DNA from: Limoniibacter endophyticus
Lineage (GTDB): Bacteria; Pseudomonadota; Alphaproteobacteria; Rhizobiales; Rhizobiaceae
DNA length: 52,353 nucleotides
Assembly (NCBI RefSeq): GCF_014652835.1
Contig: NZ_BMZO01000013.1
Span: 1-52,353, forward strand
Reading direction: 5' to 3'
Each line of letters opens with the position of its first letter. Position 1 is the first letter of the stretch. Below, in pieces: positions 18,085 to 26,111 of the stretch. The notes beneath the pieces are model-generated. The model worked only from the letters and a program-made list of their open reading frames with translations, ran no database searches and was not told where the DNA came from. The position numbers and the translations under genes are program-made.

Positions 18085-18795
18085 TTAACACAGAGAATGG
18101 TATCGAACGATTTTCATCGTTCGGTCTAACCAGTACCCACCATACGGCACGCGCTTGCTGAGATGGCCATACAGGTGATGCAGCAGCAGGTTCCCTTCCA
18201 GAAGAATCCCGGCGTGGTTCCACTTATCCGCCTGCACCTGCATGATCACCATATCACCCGGTTGCGGTGGACCATCAAACTCACGGAACCCGCATTCATA
18301 CCAGCAGTCCTGATAAAAATTGTCCGGATACTCATTTTCCCACCACGGATAATCGACGCGGTAATCGTGCAGCTCGATGCCGTGGGTTTGCCGAAAATAG
18401 CTCATCACCAGGCCCCAGCAATCGTAGTGGCCCAGCACGAATGGTCGCTCGAGGAGCGGCAACTCACCACGCGGGTGGATGGTACGGAGATCGCCTTCTG
18501 GCCAGCTGATAATATGCCAGGGGAGAAGGGTCGCGTCGCATTGCGCTTTATCCAGTTCGCTCGGCTGGGTGGTGGCATCAGGATGGCTGTGAACAATACC
18601 GGTGATCGTTCCCCATTCCTCAACCTCCGCATAATCCTCCGGCGCCAGCACAAAATTATCTTTCGACTCTGTGGCCAGGTTCCGGCAGGGGAAATAACGC
18701 TCCGCTCGGCCCCTCTGGGCGACGAGGCCGCAGGCCTCGCGCGGATATTCTGCGGCCGCATGTTCCTGGATGGCCTTAATCGTTTTCTGACGCAT
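18085..18795 (-). CDS. Tail tip protein K-like (JAMM + NlpC/P60 peptidase)
   Basis: A 236-aa homologue of lambda K. The N-terminal half is a JAB1/MPN metalloprotease fold, with REACGLV followed by HSHPDATTQPSELD near residues 68-82, which fits the H-x-H-x(n)-S-x2-D zinc motif. The C-terminal half is an NlpC/P60 cysteine peptidase with Cys in HYDCWGLV (about 123-130), WNHAGILLEG (catalytic His) and a later HHLYGHLS. In tails of this type K is thought to cut peptidoglycan stems during DNA entry or to process tail tip proteins. It is separated from the L gene by one base, so it is translationally coupled. Confidence 0.9.
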   Translation of the reverse strand: MRQKTIKAIQEHAAAEYPREACGLVAQRGRAERYFPCRNLATESKDNFVLAPEDYAEVEEWGTITGIVHSHPDATTQPSELDKAQCDATLLPWHIISWPEGDLRTIHPRGELPLLERPFVLGHYDCWGLVMSYFRQTHGIELHDYRVDYPWWENEYPDNFYQDCWYECGFREFDGPPQPGDMVIMQVQADKWNHAGILLEGNLLLHHLYGHLSKRVPYGGYWLDRTMKIVRYHSLC

Positions 18796-18796
18796 A

Positions 18797-19552
18797 TCAG
18801 CTCCTGATTAATGAGGTGCCGGGGAACCCGCCAAACGGCAGTTCACTATTCTCACCATGACGTAATTTACAGGCCGTGAGCGTGCCGTTGCAGACATCCT
18901 GCGACGGGTCATCAACTGGCTGATTGTTCCTGTCAAAATACCGGGTGCCGGCATAGTCGCACCCGTTACCGCTGCGGTACTGATTGCGGATACACCAGGT
19001 GCAAATCGCATGCAGCTGGCGAGTGGGGATCATCATCCCCTGCAGGGCAAACGGGCTGGAGAGAGTAAATTCCACCTTCTCATCGTCTTCATAATGCTTT
19101 ACGTCAATGAAGAAAAGGCGCCGTTTCTCCTGCGTCGGATCAGCTGAGGCATTCCCGTCCGGAAAGTTCTTCGCATCGAGATACTGTTTTTGCGTGTCGT
19201 GGATGACAACCCGCGCCAGAGCCAGATCGTCGTAATGAAGACAGAGCGCGGATATCTTCCCGTCGATGTTCCCTACCCGCAGCGTTGGCTGCGCGTCACT
19301 GCCCGTGGTGGAGGATTCGATCCCTTCGATTTCACATGGCCAGGCTTTATACTCCCGCCCCTGCCACCAGATGCTTTTCGCCGGCAGCTTATCCAGGTCG
19401 CCGCCAGCGGCGAGGATTTCGGCTGCAGTATGGGGAACGTTATAGCCGTGGAAATACAAAACCTCGTCCAGGCCAAACGCCTGGCCATCGATCTCCAGGA
19501 GACGAACTTCATCGCCTGGCTCTAACTTCTGATAATTCGCGTTAAGGCTCAT
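18797..19552 (-). CDS. Minor tail protein L-like, likely iron-sulfur tail tip protein
   Basis: A 251-aa lambda L homologue. The C-terminal domain has the cysteine set ICTWCIRNQYRSGNGCDYAG plus DVCNGT and ACKLRHG; in lambda L this domain binds a [4Fe-4S] cluster. The N-terminal two thirds should form the ring of the tail tip. The start ATG overlaps the M stop as ATGA. Gene order H-M-L-K is that of lambda. Confidence 0.9.
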   Translation of the reverse strand: MSLNANYQKLEPGDEVRLLEIDGQAFGLDEVLYFHGYNVPHTAAEILAAGGDLDKLPAKSIWWQGREYKAWPCEIEGIESSTTGSDAQPTLRVGNIDGKISALCLHYDDLALARVVIHDTQKQYLDAKNFPDGNASADPTQEKRRLFFIDVKHYEDDEKVEFTLSSPFALQGMMIPTRQLHAICTWCIRNQYRSGNGCDYAGTRYFDRNNQPVDDPSQDVCNGTLTACKLRHGENSELPFGGFPGTSLIRS

Positions 19553-19887
19553 GGTTTAAATGCCTGAATAAAAGTGGCTGAAAGTGAGTAATTTCCGCCG
19601 CCCAGCGGAACCGGTTTGTATTGTTCGCAGCGGAAAAGCCCCACCTCTTCCAGAGGCGGGGTCCACTGAAACGCGCGGGTGCCGGCATGACGATCAAGGA
19701 ACTGCTTAATCGGACGGATATAGTCCTCCGTACCGACAAAACTCAGCTCCCAGTCCTGTGATCGGGTGTTAATACCATCGCCGGATACCTGCGCATACCC
19801 GTCACCGAATTGCGCCTTCCGGACACGAAAGTTAACGGTCTGCTGGGGATTAACCCGCGGACTCCAGGTGAATATCTCAATAGCCAT
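19549..19887 (-). CDS. Minor tail protein M-like
   Basis: A 112-aa homologue of lambda M, a beta-rich tail tip ring protein. It reads MAIEIFTWSPRVNPQQ and contains KAQFGDGYAQVSGDG, the typical 'fgDGYxQ' signature of this family. The ATG at 19887 overlaps the tape-measure stop (ATGA), and an ATGA overlap also links it to L, so M, H and L form one coupled unit. Confidence 0.9.
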   Translation of the reverse strand: MAIEIFTWSPRVNPQQTVNFRVRKAQFGDGYAQVSGDGINTRSQDWELSFVGTEDYIRPIKQFLDRHAGTRAFQWTPPLEEVGLFRCEQYKPVPLGGGNYSLSATFIQAFKP

Positions 19888-22800
19888 CAACGTTGCCCTT
19901 TAACTGCATTCCAGACCATCCCGCCAGGGCGCATATCCTGCGCCATCAGCTCCCTGTATTTTTTCTCCACAAACGAGCCGATCTGCTGGCCAAACTGCTC
20001 AAAACCAGACGGCGCCTGCGTTGAGGTGTTTCCGCCTTCAATCGTGATATAGACTTTTGGCCCTTCCGACGCGCCGGCGTTCTGACCACCACCGACAGCG
20101 CGTACACCCAGCGAACCATCGCCGGCACGCGTCAGCGGCATGATGGCCTCCGGCCCGGCCTCGCCAAATACGCCGGCCCCTTTTGCGAAAGCGAAGAACT
20201 GCGGAGAGTCGTAGACCTGGTTGCTGTAGGCACTTAATGAAGGAGAATCGAAGACACCGCCTTTGGCATAACCCGGTATTTGAAAGTTAAAGTTATTACC
20301 CGCATTCTGAATCGCAGTTCCTGCGCCGACATCAGCCGCTCCAGAAACACCACCTGCAATACTCACTCCAGCTCCCACCACGCCCATAATGGTTTGCATG
20401 ACGGTACTGGTGACCAGCGCCTGAGCGGCCATATCAACGAGGTTTTTTATGATCGACTGCGTGAGCGAGGAAAACAGATCAGCCATGTTCTCCTTAAAGC
20501 TTCTCGTCCGCGTCAGCATGCTCGTCAGGAAGTTGCTTGAGCGCTCATGGGCCGTTTCGAATAACCCGACGGCCAGGCTCTGGAATTCTCCCTGTGATCG
20601 GTATAACTCCAGTGACGTCTGATACTGCGCATCGGCGGATTCTTTCGTCGCCTTCTGCATCAGCATTTCGTACTGTTCTTTGCTGATCGCGCTGCCCTGG
20701 TAGTACGCCTGCAGCAATGCCTGCCGCTGCGCAAGCTGATTGCGCAGCGAGACCAGTGGATCAACTTCGCCGGCGATATCCAGTGCCGGCGCAGCGATTT
20801 CATCGGCATGCGCCTGCAGCAGCTCTTTCGCAGTATCTCTGGCCAGCGTTATTCGTGCGGCCTGGTACTCTTTTTCATCAAGAAGGCGGGCTTTGAAAAG
20901 CTCAGCCAGGTCCCGGCTGGCTTCCTGCTCTTTTCGCAGAGTTTCATGAGCGGGGGAATACTGCGCGGCCAGATCCAGTCGTTGTTTCTGGTAGTTCTCT
21001 GCATTCATTAACAGCGCGCGCTGCAGGTCAGCATCACTGGCGCCATTTTTCTTCGCCGCTTCCTGCAGCTCCCTGTTGCTGTCCTTTTCCTGCAGGTTAA
21101 TTCTGGCCAGGCTGGACGCATGGGCTTCTTCAATTTGCTGCCGCAGCGTTTTGAACTGGTCGACCTGGGACTTACTGCCTTTCCCCGTGCCGGTACCGCC
21201 ATCGCCGCCCCAGGGATTTCCATCTCCGGTCTCTTTGGGGGGCGTGCTTAACGCTCCTTTCAGATCGTCCGTTAGGGAGGTTATTTTTCCCGATAAACCC
21301 AGCTGAGCCAGTGTTTTTGCATCACTGACACGCTTAATGTTTTCCTCGGTTTTGCGGAGTCCCTCGTTAACGCTATCGAGATCCGCCCGCGCCCGCGTCT
21401 GGTCTTTTGTCACCCCTTCCAGCTGGCCGAAGGGGTCAAACCCTTTCAGGCTGTCGATACGACTGTCGGCATCCTGAATCTCTTTTATCAGCTGGTTACG
21501 CTGCACGACCTGGTTTTCGTACTTATCCTCCAGGTCGAACTGCTTCACATTTAACTGGTTAAGCGAGAGGCGCATCAGCGCTTCACTGGTTTCCACTACG
21601 GCATCTTTTAAATCAATGGCCGATTGCCGGGCTTCTTTTGCCTGTTGATGGAAATACAGTAATGCAGATCCAGCCAGCGTCGCCGCGCCAACCGGACCAC
21701 CAACAAAAGCCAGGGCGCCTCTTGCCAGGCCCACCGCAACGGAGGCCGCACGGGCTGATATCGACAATTGCCGGTTTGCCGCCGCCAGTTTCAGTTTCGC
21801 CTGGCTGGCCAGGTTTGTTTGCTCAGTTTCCTGCCGGATAAGCCGGGTAAACTCATCCTGGTAACTGATATTCATCCCGTACTGTTTAGCCGTCCGCTCC
21901 ATCTGCCGGTAGTGGCCAAACTCAGCGTCGTTCTGTTTCAGGATGGCAGCTGTCGAATCCAGCGTTTTGCGGGCAATATCCGCATCAGCCTGCGCCCGCG
22001 CTTTTACCGCCGCCTGGCTTTCCCGCCAGGCCGCGATATTCTCCCGCAGCCCTGCAGTCAGTTTCGTGGATAACACGGGGATCAGGCTGTAAAGCGCCAC
22101 GCTGGAGACGGTGTTGAAATTGTCTGCCAGGCTGTTCAGTGCCTCCGTGGCAACCTGAATCCCGCTGCGGAGTGGCCCGTTACTGCTCTGGCCGATCTTA
22201 ATGACCATCCCTTCAAACGCACTGCTCAGCCCCAGCAAATCGCCGTTCAGGTTGTTAACCCTGATGGATGCCTGCTCATGCGCCGTTTTGGTACCGGTCA
22301 GGGAAGCGGTCAGCTCATCAAGCTTTGAACGGTTCTGGACCAGGATAGACGCCGCATTCAGGTTCTCCACGCCAAACAGTTTTACGGCCTGGGCCGTGGA
22401 AAGATTTTTCCCGGAAAGAGTGGTCAGCGCCTGGCTGAGACCAACCACGGACGGCTTGAGGCTCTTGTCCGTGCCCTTTTCCAGATTCAGGATGACGTTA
22501 CGCAGCGCCGTGCCGGCTTCACCGCCTTTAATTTCACGCTCTGCCAGCACCTGAATCGCGGCATTCAGCTGCTCAAAACCAACGCCGGCCTGTGCGGCTG
22601 CGACGCCACCATTTTTAATGGCAGCCGCCGTATCCACAATCTCCGACGACCCGTACTTCGCGCCGGCGGCCAGCACGTTGATATAACGATCCGCCTCCTG
22701 CGCGCTCGCCCCGTACTGGTTTAAGGAGAGCGCCAGCGTTCTGGTCGCATCGGGCAACGTTGTGCCGGCGGCCTGCGCCAGGATAAGGGCGCTGTTCGTA

Positions 22801-23243
22801 GCCTTCTGCAGTCCATCGGACGTTTTTAAAAGTTCCGGTTTAGCCGACGCCATCAGCTTTAGCGCTTCGGCGGCCTGGCTGGCGCTGTACTCTGTCGTGC
22901 GTCCCATTTCCTGCGCAGCCAGATCCAGCGCTTTCATTTCAGCTGCAGTCGCACCGGTGATGGCCTGCAGGTCTGATAATGCCTGTCCATATTGTCTGGA
23001 CGTGGTGACGATCGTGCCGATGGAAAGGCCGGCTCCTGCCAGCCCCGCCAGCCGGCTGGCCATCCCGGATATCGACAGACCGACCTTCTTATAGGCGTCC
23101 TCCGTCTTTTTCGCGTCCGCCTGGGCATTACGGTTAAACCGTCGTGACTGGTTCTCCGCATCGCCATACGCTCCCAGCAGCTGGGATTTAAAACTGGCTG
23201 CGTTCAGGTGCAGCCCGACCGCTAAAGATGCGACGTCTGCCAT
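19887..23243 (-). CDS. Tail tape measure protein (H-like)
   Basis: A 1118-aa protein starting at the ATG at 23243 (MADVASLAVGLHLNAASFKS), which overlaps the tail T stop by one base; an earlier in-frame start at 23273 is not needed. Residues about 60-390 are a TP901-type tape-measure core (MGRTTEYSASQAAEALKLMA, GGVAAAQAGVGFEQL). A hydrophobic Ala/Gly segment follows near 500-530 (VGLARGALAFVGGPVGAATL), then a long helical coiled-coil region to about 950. The C-terminal part has the lambda H-like segment SLTQSIIKNLVDMAAQALV and a Gly-rich tail. The length sets tail length; the homologous lambda H is about 850 aa, so a somewhat longer tail than lambda is expected. It probably also forms the DNA channel in the inner membrane. 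Confidence 0.92.
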   Translation of the reverse strand: MADVASLAVGLHLNAASFKSQLLGAYGDAENQSRRFNRNAQADAKKTEDAYKKVGLSISGMASRLAGLAGAGLSIGTIVTTSRQYGQALSDLQAITGATAAEMKALDLAAQEMGRTTEYSASQAAEALKLMASAKPELLKTSDGLQKATNSALILAQAAGTTLPDATRTLALSLNQYGASAQEADRYINVLAAGAKYGSSEIVDTAAAIKNGGVAAAQAGVGFEQLNAAIQVLAEREIKGGEAGTALRNVILNLEKGTDKSLKPSVVGLSQALTTLSGKNLSTAQAVKLFGVENLNAASILVQNRSKLDELTASLTGTKTAHEQASIRVNNLNGDLLGLSSAFEGMVIKIGQSSNGPLRSGIQVATEALNSLADNFNTVSSVALYSLIPVLSTKLTAGLRENIAAWRESQAAVKARAQADADIARKTLDSTAAILKQNDAEFGHYRQMERTAKQYGMNISYQDEFTRLIRQETEQTNLASQAKLKLAAANRQLSISARAASVAVGLARGALAFVGGPVGAATLAGSALLYFHQQAKEARQSAIDLKDAVVETSEALMRLSLNQLNVKQFDLEDKYENQVVQRNQLIKEIQDADSRIDSLKGFDPFGQLEGVTKDQTRARADLDSVNEGLRKTEENIKRVSDAKTLAQLGLSGKITSLTDDLKGALSTPPKETGDGNPWGGDGGTGTGKGSKSQVDQFKTLRQQIEEAHASSLARINLQEKDSNRELQEAAKKNGASDADLQRALLMNAENYQKQRLDLAAQYSPAHETLRKEQEASRDLAELFKARLLDEKEYQAARITLARDTAKELLQAHADEIAAPALDIAGEVDPLVSLRNQLAQRQALLQAYYQGSAISKEQYEMLMQKATKESADAQYQTSLELYRSQGEFQSLAVGLFETAHERSSNFLTSMLTRTRSFKENMADLFSSLTQSIIKNLVDMAAQALVTSTVMQTIMGVVGAGVSIAGGVSGAADVGAGTAIQNAGNNFNFQIPGYAKGGVFDSPSLSAYSNQVYDSPQFFAFAKGAGVFGEAGPEAIMPLTRAGDGSLGVRAVGGGQNAGASEGPKVYITIEGGNTSTQAPSGFEQFGQQIGSFVEKKYRELMAQDMRPGGMVWNAVKGQR

Positions 23244-23841
23244 TACATTAATGCCCTCATGACTGCCGCGCATTCATCATCGACCCGGGATGGCGCAGGT
23301 GTGGTTTCGGTAGGTGGCGCGTTTTCATCGCCAGGACGGCGGAAAGTGCCCTGTTTCAGGAAGTAGGCTCGCCAGTGGTACAGAGTGTTGGCCGGCAATG
23401 CGGCAATTTTGGATGGGTCAGGCTCGCCCCAGCGGTCGGCCAGCCAGAAGATCAGCTCCAGCCAGGGCGAGTCACTCAGTTTTTTTCTGCTTCCTCCAGC
23501 TTGCCGATTGCGTGTTGCTTCACTTTTTCCACAGCGGCCAGCAGTTCGGGGTTTTCATGGGCCTTCAGCAGCTCGGCTGCCGTGGGTTTAAATTCATCCG
23601 GAATGGCCGTTCCATCCGGCTGAACCAGTGCATCGATGACGATCTGGATGACTTGCTCCGATGCCTCGCGCGCTGCGCCAGCTTTTGCGGTTTCAGCCAT
23701 TTTCTCTTCGTAGCTGATGAGGTAATCCCCGGTCAGGCGGCGGATGAATACGGTGGCGCCAAATAACTCGGTTTTAATGACGGTTGGCTCCGATTTAAGC
23801 AACGCGGATTTCAGCGTGGACAGGTAATCTTTATCTTTCAC
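23243..23841 (-). CDS. Tail assembly chaperone GT fusion made by -1 ribosomal frameshift
   Basis: The G frame ends EEAEKN and stop at 23476. A -1 shift on A-AAA-AAC (23479-23485) bypasses the TGA and continues in the overlapping frame with LSDSPWLELIFWLADRWGEP through PAPSRVDDECAAVMRALM to TAA at 23243-23245, giving about 199 aa. This reproduces the lambda G/GT arrangement, in which a few percent of ribosomes make the extended chaperone whose T domain contacts the tail tube protein while G coats the tape measure. The T-domain frame has no start of its own and is open only through the shift, which supports a programmed event. Confidence 0.9.
23476..23841 (-). CDS. Tail assembly chaperone G-like (unshifted product)
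   Basis: A 121-aa protein with a GTG start at 23841 preceded by AAGGA. It is Glu/Ala/Lys-rich and mostly helical (LKSALLKSEPTVIKTELFG, then EEKMAETAKAGAAREASEQV), as in phage tail assembly chaperones between the major tail protein and the tape measure. Position and the C-terminal slippery site make this the lambda G equivalent. It coats the tape measure during tail polymerisation and is absent from virions. Confidence 0.88.
   Translation of the reverse strand: MKDKDYLSTLKSALLKSEPTVIKTELFGATVFIRRLTGDYLISYEEKMAETAKAGAAREASEQVIQIVIDALVQPDGTAIPDEFKPTAAELLKAHENPELLAAVEKVKQHAIGKLEEAEKN
23479..23485 (-). promoter_or_regulatory. -1 frameshift slippery heptamer A AAA AAC
   Basis: On the minus strand the codons GAA AAA AAC TGA carry the X XXY YYZ heptamer A-AAA-AAC in the correct register, one codon before the G stop. 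This is one of the most efficient bacterial -1 frameshift sequences. It joins the G and T reading frames. Confidence 0.92.
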
Positions 23842-23862
23842 AGGTAGTCCTTAAAAATAAAA

Positions 23863-23880
23863 AGCCACCCGAAGGTGGCT
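23863..23880 (-). terminator. Intrinsic terminator after the major tail protein gene
   Basis: The stem AGCCACC/GGTGGCT with a TTCG loop on the minus strand is followed by TTTTTATTTTT. It lies between the abundant tail tube gene and the low-expression chaperone gene, a position suited to lowering downstream expression. Confidence 0.85.
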
Positions 23881-23898
23881 GTTTAAAGGTTAAGTTAA

Positions 23899-24360
23899 TC
23901 AGGCGCCGCCGGAGACAGCGACGGTTCCCCAGGCGATCTTGTTCTGTTTACCCTGAACAGTGATCTGGATGACCTCATTCGCCGGAGCGGCGATTTCATT
24001 CATCTGCCACCCGGACAGCGCCAGGAGCATCGTCGCTGTTCGCTTGTTGGGTAATTCGACGTATAACTGGATGGTCTTGCGGGCCTCTGCTGCGTTCAGC
24101 AGCGCGGCAAAATCGGTGTTGCCCGGATCATCAATGAAGCCCAGTGACTTTTCAGGCCCGTCAGGCAGATCGCTGATGGACTGTTTCTGCTTATCCAGTA
24201 ACGTGGTGCAGTCGACAAAGCCCCCCGTCTGCCCCATTGCACCCAGCGCTTTACAGTTAATCAGCGGTTTCAGCGCTGACGTGGCAGCGCCAGGCTCCCC
24301 GTATTTCACAATGGTGCCCGCCGGCAACATCGCATATTCAGGCGAAGTTTTATCAGCCAT
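23899..24360 (-). CDS. Major tail tube protein (V-like)
   Basis: A 153-aa protein from the ATG at 24360 (MADKTSPEYAMLPAGTIVKY), chosen because an AGAGAGAAA purine tract lies just upstream; the longer frame to 24405 has no such site. The content is that of lambda-like/N15-like tube subunits, including KLVx-type beta strands, DDPGNTDFAALLNAAEARKT and the ending IAWGTVAVSGGA. It lies between the tail completion genes and the chaperone, followed by a strong terminator, as expected for the most abundant tail protein. Confidence 0.85.
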   Translation of the reverse strand: MADKTSPEYAMLPAGTIVKYGEPGAATSALKPLINCKALGAMGQTGGFVDCTTLLDKQKQSISDLPDGPEKSLGFIDDPGNTDFAALLNAAEARKTIQLYVELPNKRTATMLLALSGWQMNEIAAPANEVIQITVQGKQNKIAWGTVAVSGGA

Positions 24361-24391
24361 GTTTCTCTCTCTTTTTATACGGCAGCGGATG

Positions 24392-24793
24392 CTACCTGTT
24401 TTCAATGCCGTTTCGGATTTCCACGGTTAACACGCGCAAAACGGTCTGGAGGTTGTAATCCAGGGCGGGTCGGATAAAGGGGTCTGCAACCTGTTTAACC
24501 GTGCCAAACTCCTGCGCCAGCGCCTTCATATGGTGCTGCTTGCTGGGGCCAACACGGAGCGTTACAACCGCGTTCCCTTTACCCTTGCGGGTGGAAGAGC
24601 GGATTTTGATTGAGTCCCGCATGTGCGGCCCGGCAGACGTTTCGTCAAAGCCGGCATGCTGCTTCATATCTTCCTCGACGACCTTTAGCGCTTCGCGCCC
24701 GGCATCCCGCAATACCTTCGTCGCCACTTTTTCGCCCAGGGCCATTAACTGCCGCTCCAGCTCATCCAGCCCTTTAACTTCCATTCGGATCAC
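24392..24793 (-). CDS. HK97 gp10-like tail component
   Basis: A 133-aa protein beginning MIRMEVKGLDELERQLMALG, typical of the HK97 gp10 / minor tail protein Z family. It contains the recognisable GPHMRDSIKIR and AQEFGTVKQVADPFIRPAL segments. These proteins join or finish the tail at the head end. The GTG start at 24793 overlaps the upstream TGA and follows GGAGG; the alternative ATG at 24784 would remove three residues. Confidence 0.85.
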   Translation of the reverse strand: MIRMEVKGLDELERQLMALGEKVATKVLRDAGREALKVVEEDMKQHAGFDETSAGPHMRDSIKIRSSTRKGKGNAVVTLRVGPSKQHHMKALAQEFGTVKQVADPFIRPALDYNLQTVLRVLTVEIRNGIENR

Positions 24794-25179
24794 GAGGAGT
24801 CCTCCACGTAGTGAATGATGAAATCGCGGGTCAGGCGATACTGAATGCGACGATTCGTCAGCTGGTTTTTATCCTGATGGATACCGCCTCGCTCCACATA
24901 CTGAACCGGGATACCCTCCAGCTGGCCATGAACGACGGACTTCAGTTCCGACCAGATTTTTTTATCCAGCTGCAGCAGTGAGGTGTAATCATCGAGACGG
25001 TACAGATTCACCTGGATACGGGCAGATACGATCCCCGTTCGCAACATTCCCGAGACCATTTCCGGGTCAGAGATACGCTGAAAGGTCGCACCTTCCTGGA
25101 CCGTGTCCGGCAGTAAAAGCGGATACGCATTCATGCCGGTGATGCGCTCCAGCGCACCCTTAATCGCCAGCTCTATCAT
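24790..25179 (-). CDS. Tail terminator / completion protein (DUF3168 or U-like)
   Basis: A 129-aa protein from MIELAIKGALERITGMNAYP. The pattern 'L..RI.G..AYP.L.P..V.EG..F..IS' fits small tail terminator proteins that cap the tube before head joining. The frame is open further upstream to 25464, but that extension is the shadow of the overlapping gene, and ATG 25179 gives the family length. It overlaps the upstream adaptor gene by 20 bases. Confidence 0.78.
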   Translation of the reverse strand: MIELAIKGALERITGMNAYPLLLPDTVQEGATFQRISDPEMVSGMLRTGIVSARIQVNLYRLDDYTSLLQLDKKIWSELKSVVHGQLEGIPVQYVERGGIHQDKNQLTNRRIQYRLTRDFIIHYVEDSS

Positions 25180-25498
25180 GCCGCCCGTCAGCCTCCCCCG
25201 TGATAATGATCCGGTCTGTTTTGCGGTCGATATTCCGGACGGTATAAACCAGATTTTTCGTCGTGATTTTCCAGTCAATATCAACCAGCACGCCCGGATA
25301 GACCGTGAACAGGCAGGTTTCCACCACCTGCTGCTGATCCAGCGTGCGGACTTTTCGCCCCGATACCAGCTCCCGTTTTGCCCACGCTTTTCCCGATTCA
25401 ACCTGCTTTTCCGGTAGCGGTTCGCCCAGCGGCCCACGACCGGACTGAACGTAGCTAATTGCAATGCGACAGTTCATATCACCCGGTTTCAGGCTCAT
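25160..25498 (-). CDS. Head-tail adaptor protein (SPP1 gp16 / H-T joining family)
   Basis: A 112-aa protein from MSLKPGDMNCRIAIS. The motif 'RI.I......G..G.P......W...W.......GR' followed by VVETCLFTVYP and YTVRNIDRKTDRIIITGE matches phage head-tail joining proteins. Its ATG overlaps the previous stop (ATGA). It sits between the gp6-like connector and the tail completion gene, in the normal HK97 order. Confidence 0.85.
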   Translation of the reverse strand: MSLKPGDMNCRIAISYVQSGRGPLGEPLPEKQVESGKAWAKRELVSGRKVRTLDQQQVVETCLFTVYPGVLVDIDWKITTKNLVYTVRNIDRKTDRIIITGEADGRHDRAGD

Positions 25499-25812
25499 AG
25501 CGTATGCTCCTGCAGGGGGAAAAGAAGATGCCTCACCGCAGCGGTTTCCAGCCACTGTCCGGTATGGCCATTCAGATACGCATCGCTGACCAGAAACTGA
25601 ATAGCCAGCCGGATATCTTCATCCGCGATAAATCCGCGGACGGTCTCCGGGAGCGCCTGCAGCTCTTCATCACTGGTGACCAGCTTGCAGTAGTAATCAC
25701 GCTCGATGCTCCGCTGCGCGGCGTTCACCATTTGCGTGAGCATGGCATCATGCTCCGTGAAGTCCAGTTCCAGGCGTAGCTGGGTTTTCACATCATCCAA
25801 TGTCAGTATCAA
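25495..25812 (-). CDS. Head-tail connector (HK97 gp6-like)
   Basis: A 105-aa protein opening MILTLDDVKTQLRLELDFTEHDAML, the hallmark of gp6-like connectors that form a ring below the portal. The middle is helical (VNAAQRSIERDYYCKLV) and the end reads TGQWLETAAVRHLLFP. It overlaps the upstream gene by 20 bases and the downstream one by 4. Confidence 0.88.
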   Translation of the reverse strand: MILTLDDVKTQLRLELDFTEHDAMLTQMVNAAQRSIERDYYCKLVTSDEELQALPETVRGFIADEDIRLAIQFLVSDAYLNGHTGQWLETAAVRHLLFPLQEHTL

Positions 25813-26053
25813 AATCGCTGTCTCCCGGCTTCGGTTTCAGCGCACGTTCGGCATCCTCCGGCCATACCGCGATACGCCGCTTAACCAGTTCTTCGGCGCG
25901 CGATCCTTCAAAGCACGCGATATCTCCACGGGAATAACGGTGGTGCGGCCCAAGGAACACAACGGATTTACGCTCTGCCTGTGCGACCACGGTCGCATGG
26001 TTGTCCTGTGTGCCTGTTTCTTCCGGCTCCACTGCTTTATTTTTCGCAGCCAT
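25793..26053 (-). CDS. Small head protein of unknown role, carrying a centromere site in its coding region
   Basis: An 86-aa acidic protein from ATG 26053 (RBS AGGAGA). The N-terminal third (AAKNKAVEPEETGTQD) looks disordered, then comes NHATVVAQAERKSVVFLGPH and an ordered C-terminal part (YSRGDIACFEGSRAEELVKR). It sits between major capsid and gp6-like connector, where HK97-like phages often have a small accessory gene. The ATVVAQ peptide is the translation of the 16-bp palindrome at 25982-25997 and probably reflects the DNA site, not a protein function. An upstream frame extension to 26182 overlaps the capsid gene and is not likely used. Confidence 0.7.
   Translation of the reverse strand: MAAKNKAVEPEETGTQDNHATVVAQAERKSVVFLGPHHRYSRGDIACFEGSRAEELVKRRIAVWPEDAERALKPKPGDSDFDTDIG
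25982..25997. promoter_or_regulatory. SopB-type centromere site, copy 1
   Basis: TGCGACCACGGTCGCA, perfect palindrome on either strand, inside the 86-aa head gene, where it encodes HATVVAQ. It is the most distant of the seven sites, about 9 kb from the next. Confidence 0.85.
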
Positions 26054-26075
26054 AACATTCTCCTGAAAGGGAAAA

Positions 26076-26091
26076 GCCCGCATATGCGGGC
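26076..26091 (-). terminator. Weak terminator or processing hairpin after the capsid gene
   Basis: GCCCGCATATGCGGGC is a perfect palindrome followed on the minus strand by TTTT. It separates the capsid gene from the next gene and may attenuate the late transcript or stabilise capsid mRNA. Confidence 0.65.
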
Positions 26092-26111
26092 CGTATTTAC
26101 TGAGGGATGGG

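Noticed and set aside
23476-23500. Apparent frameshift between two tail genes, which could be read as another deletion.
   Set aside because: It lies exactly on A-AAA-AAC in the correct register before the stop, at the known lambda G/GT position, and no residues are missing. It is programmed, unlike the other junctions.
24790-25464. A 224-aa version of the tail completion protein.
   Set aside because: The first 95 residues are the out-of-frame shadow of the head-tail adaptor gene; ATG 25179 gives the family length.
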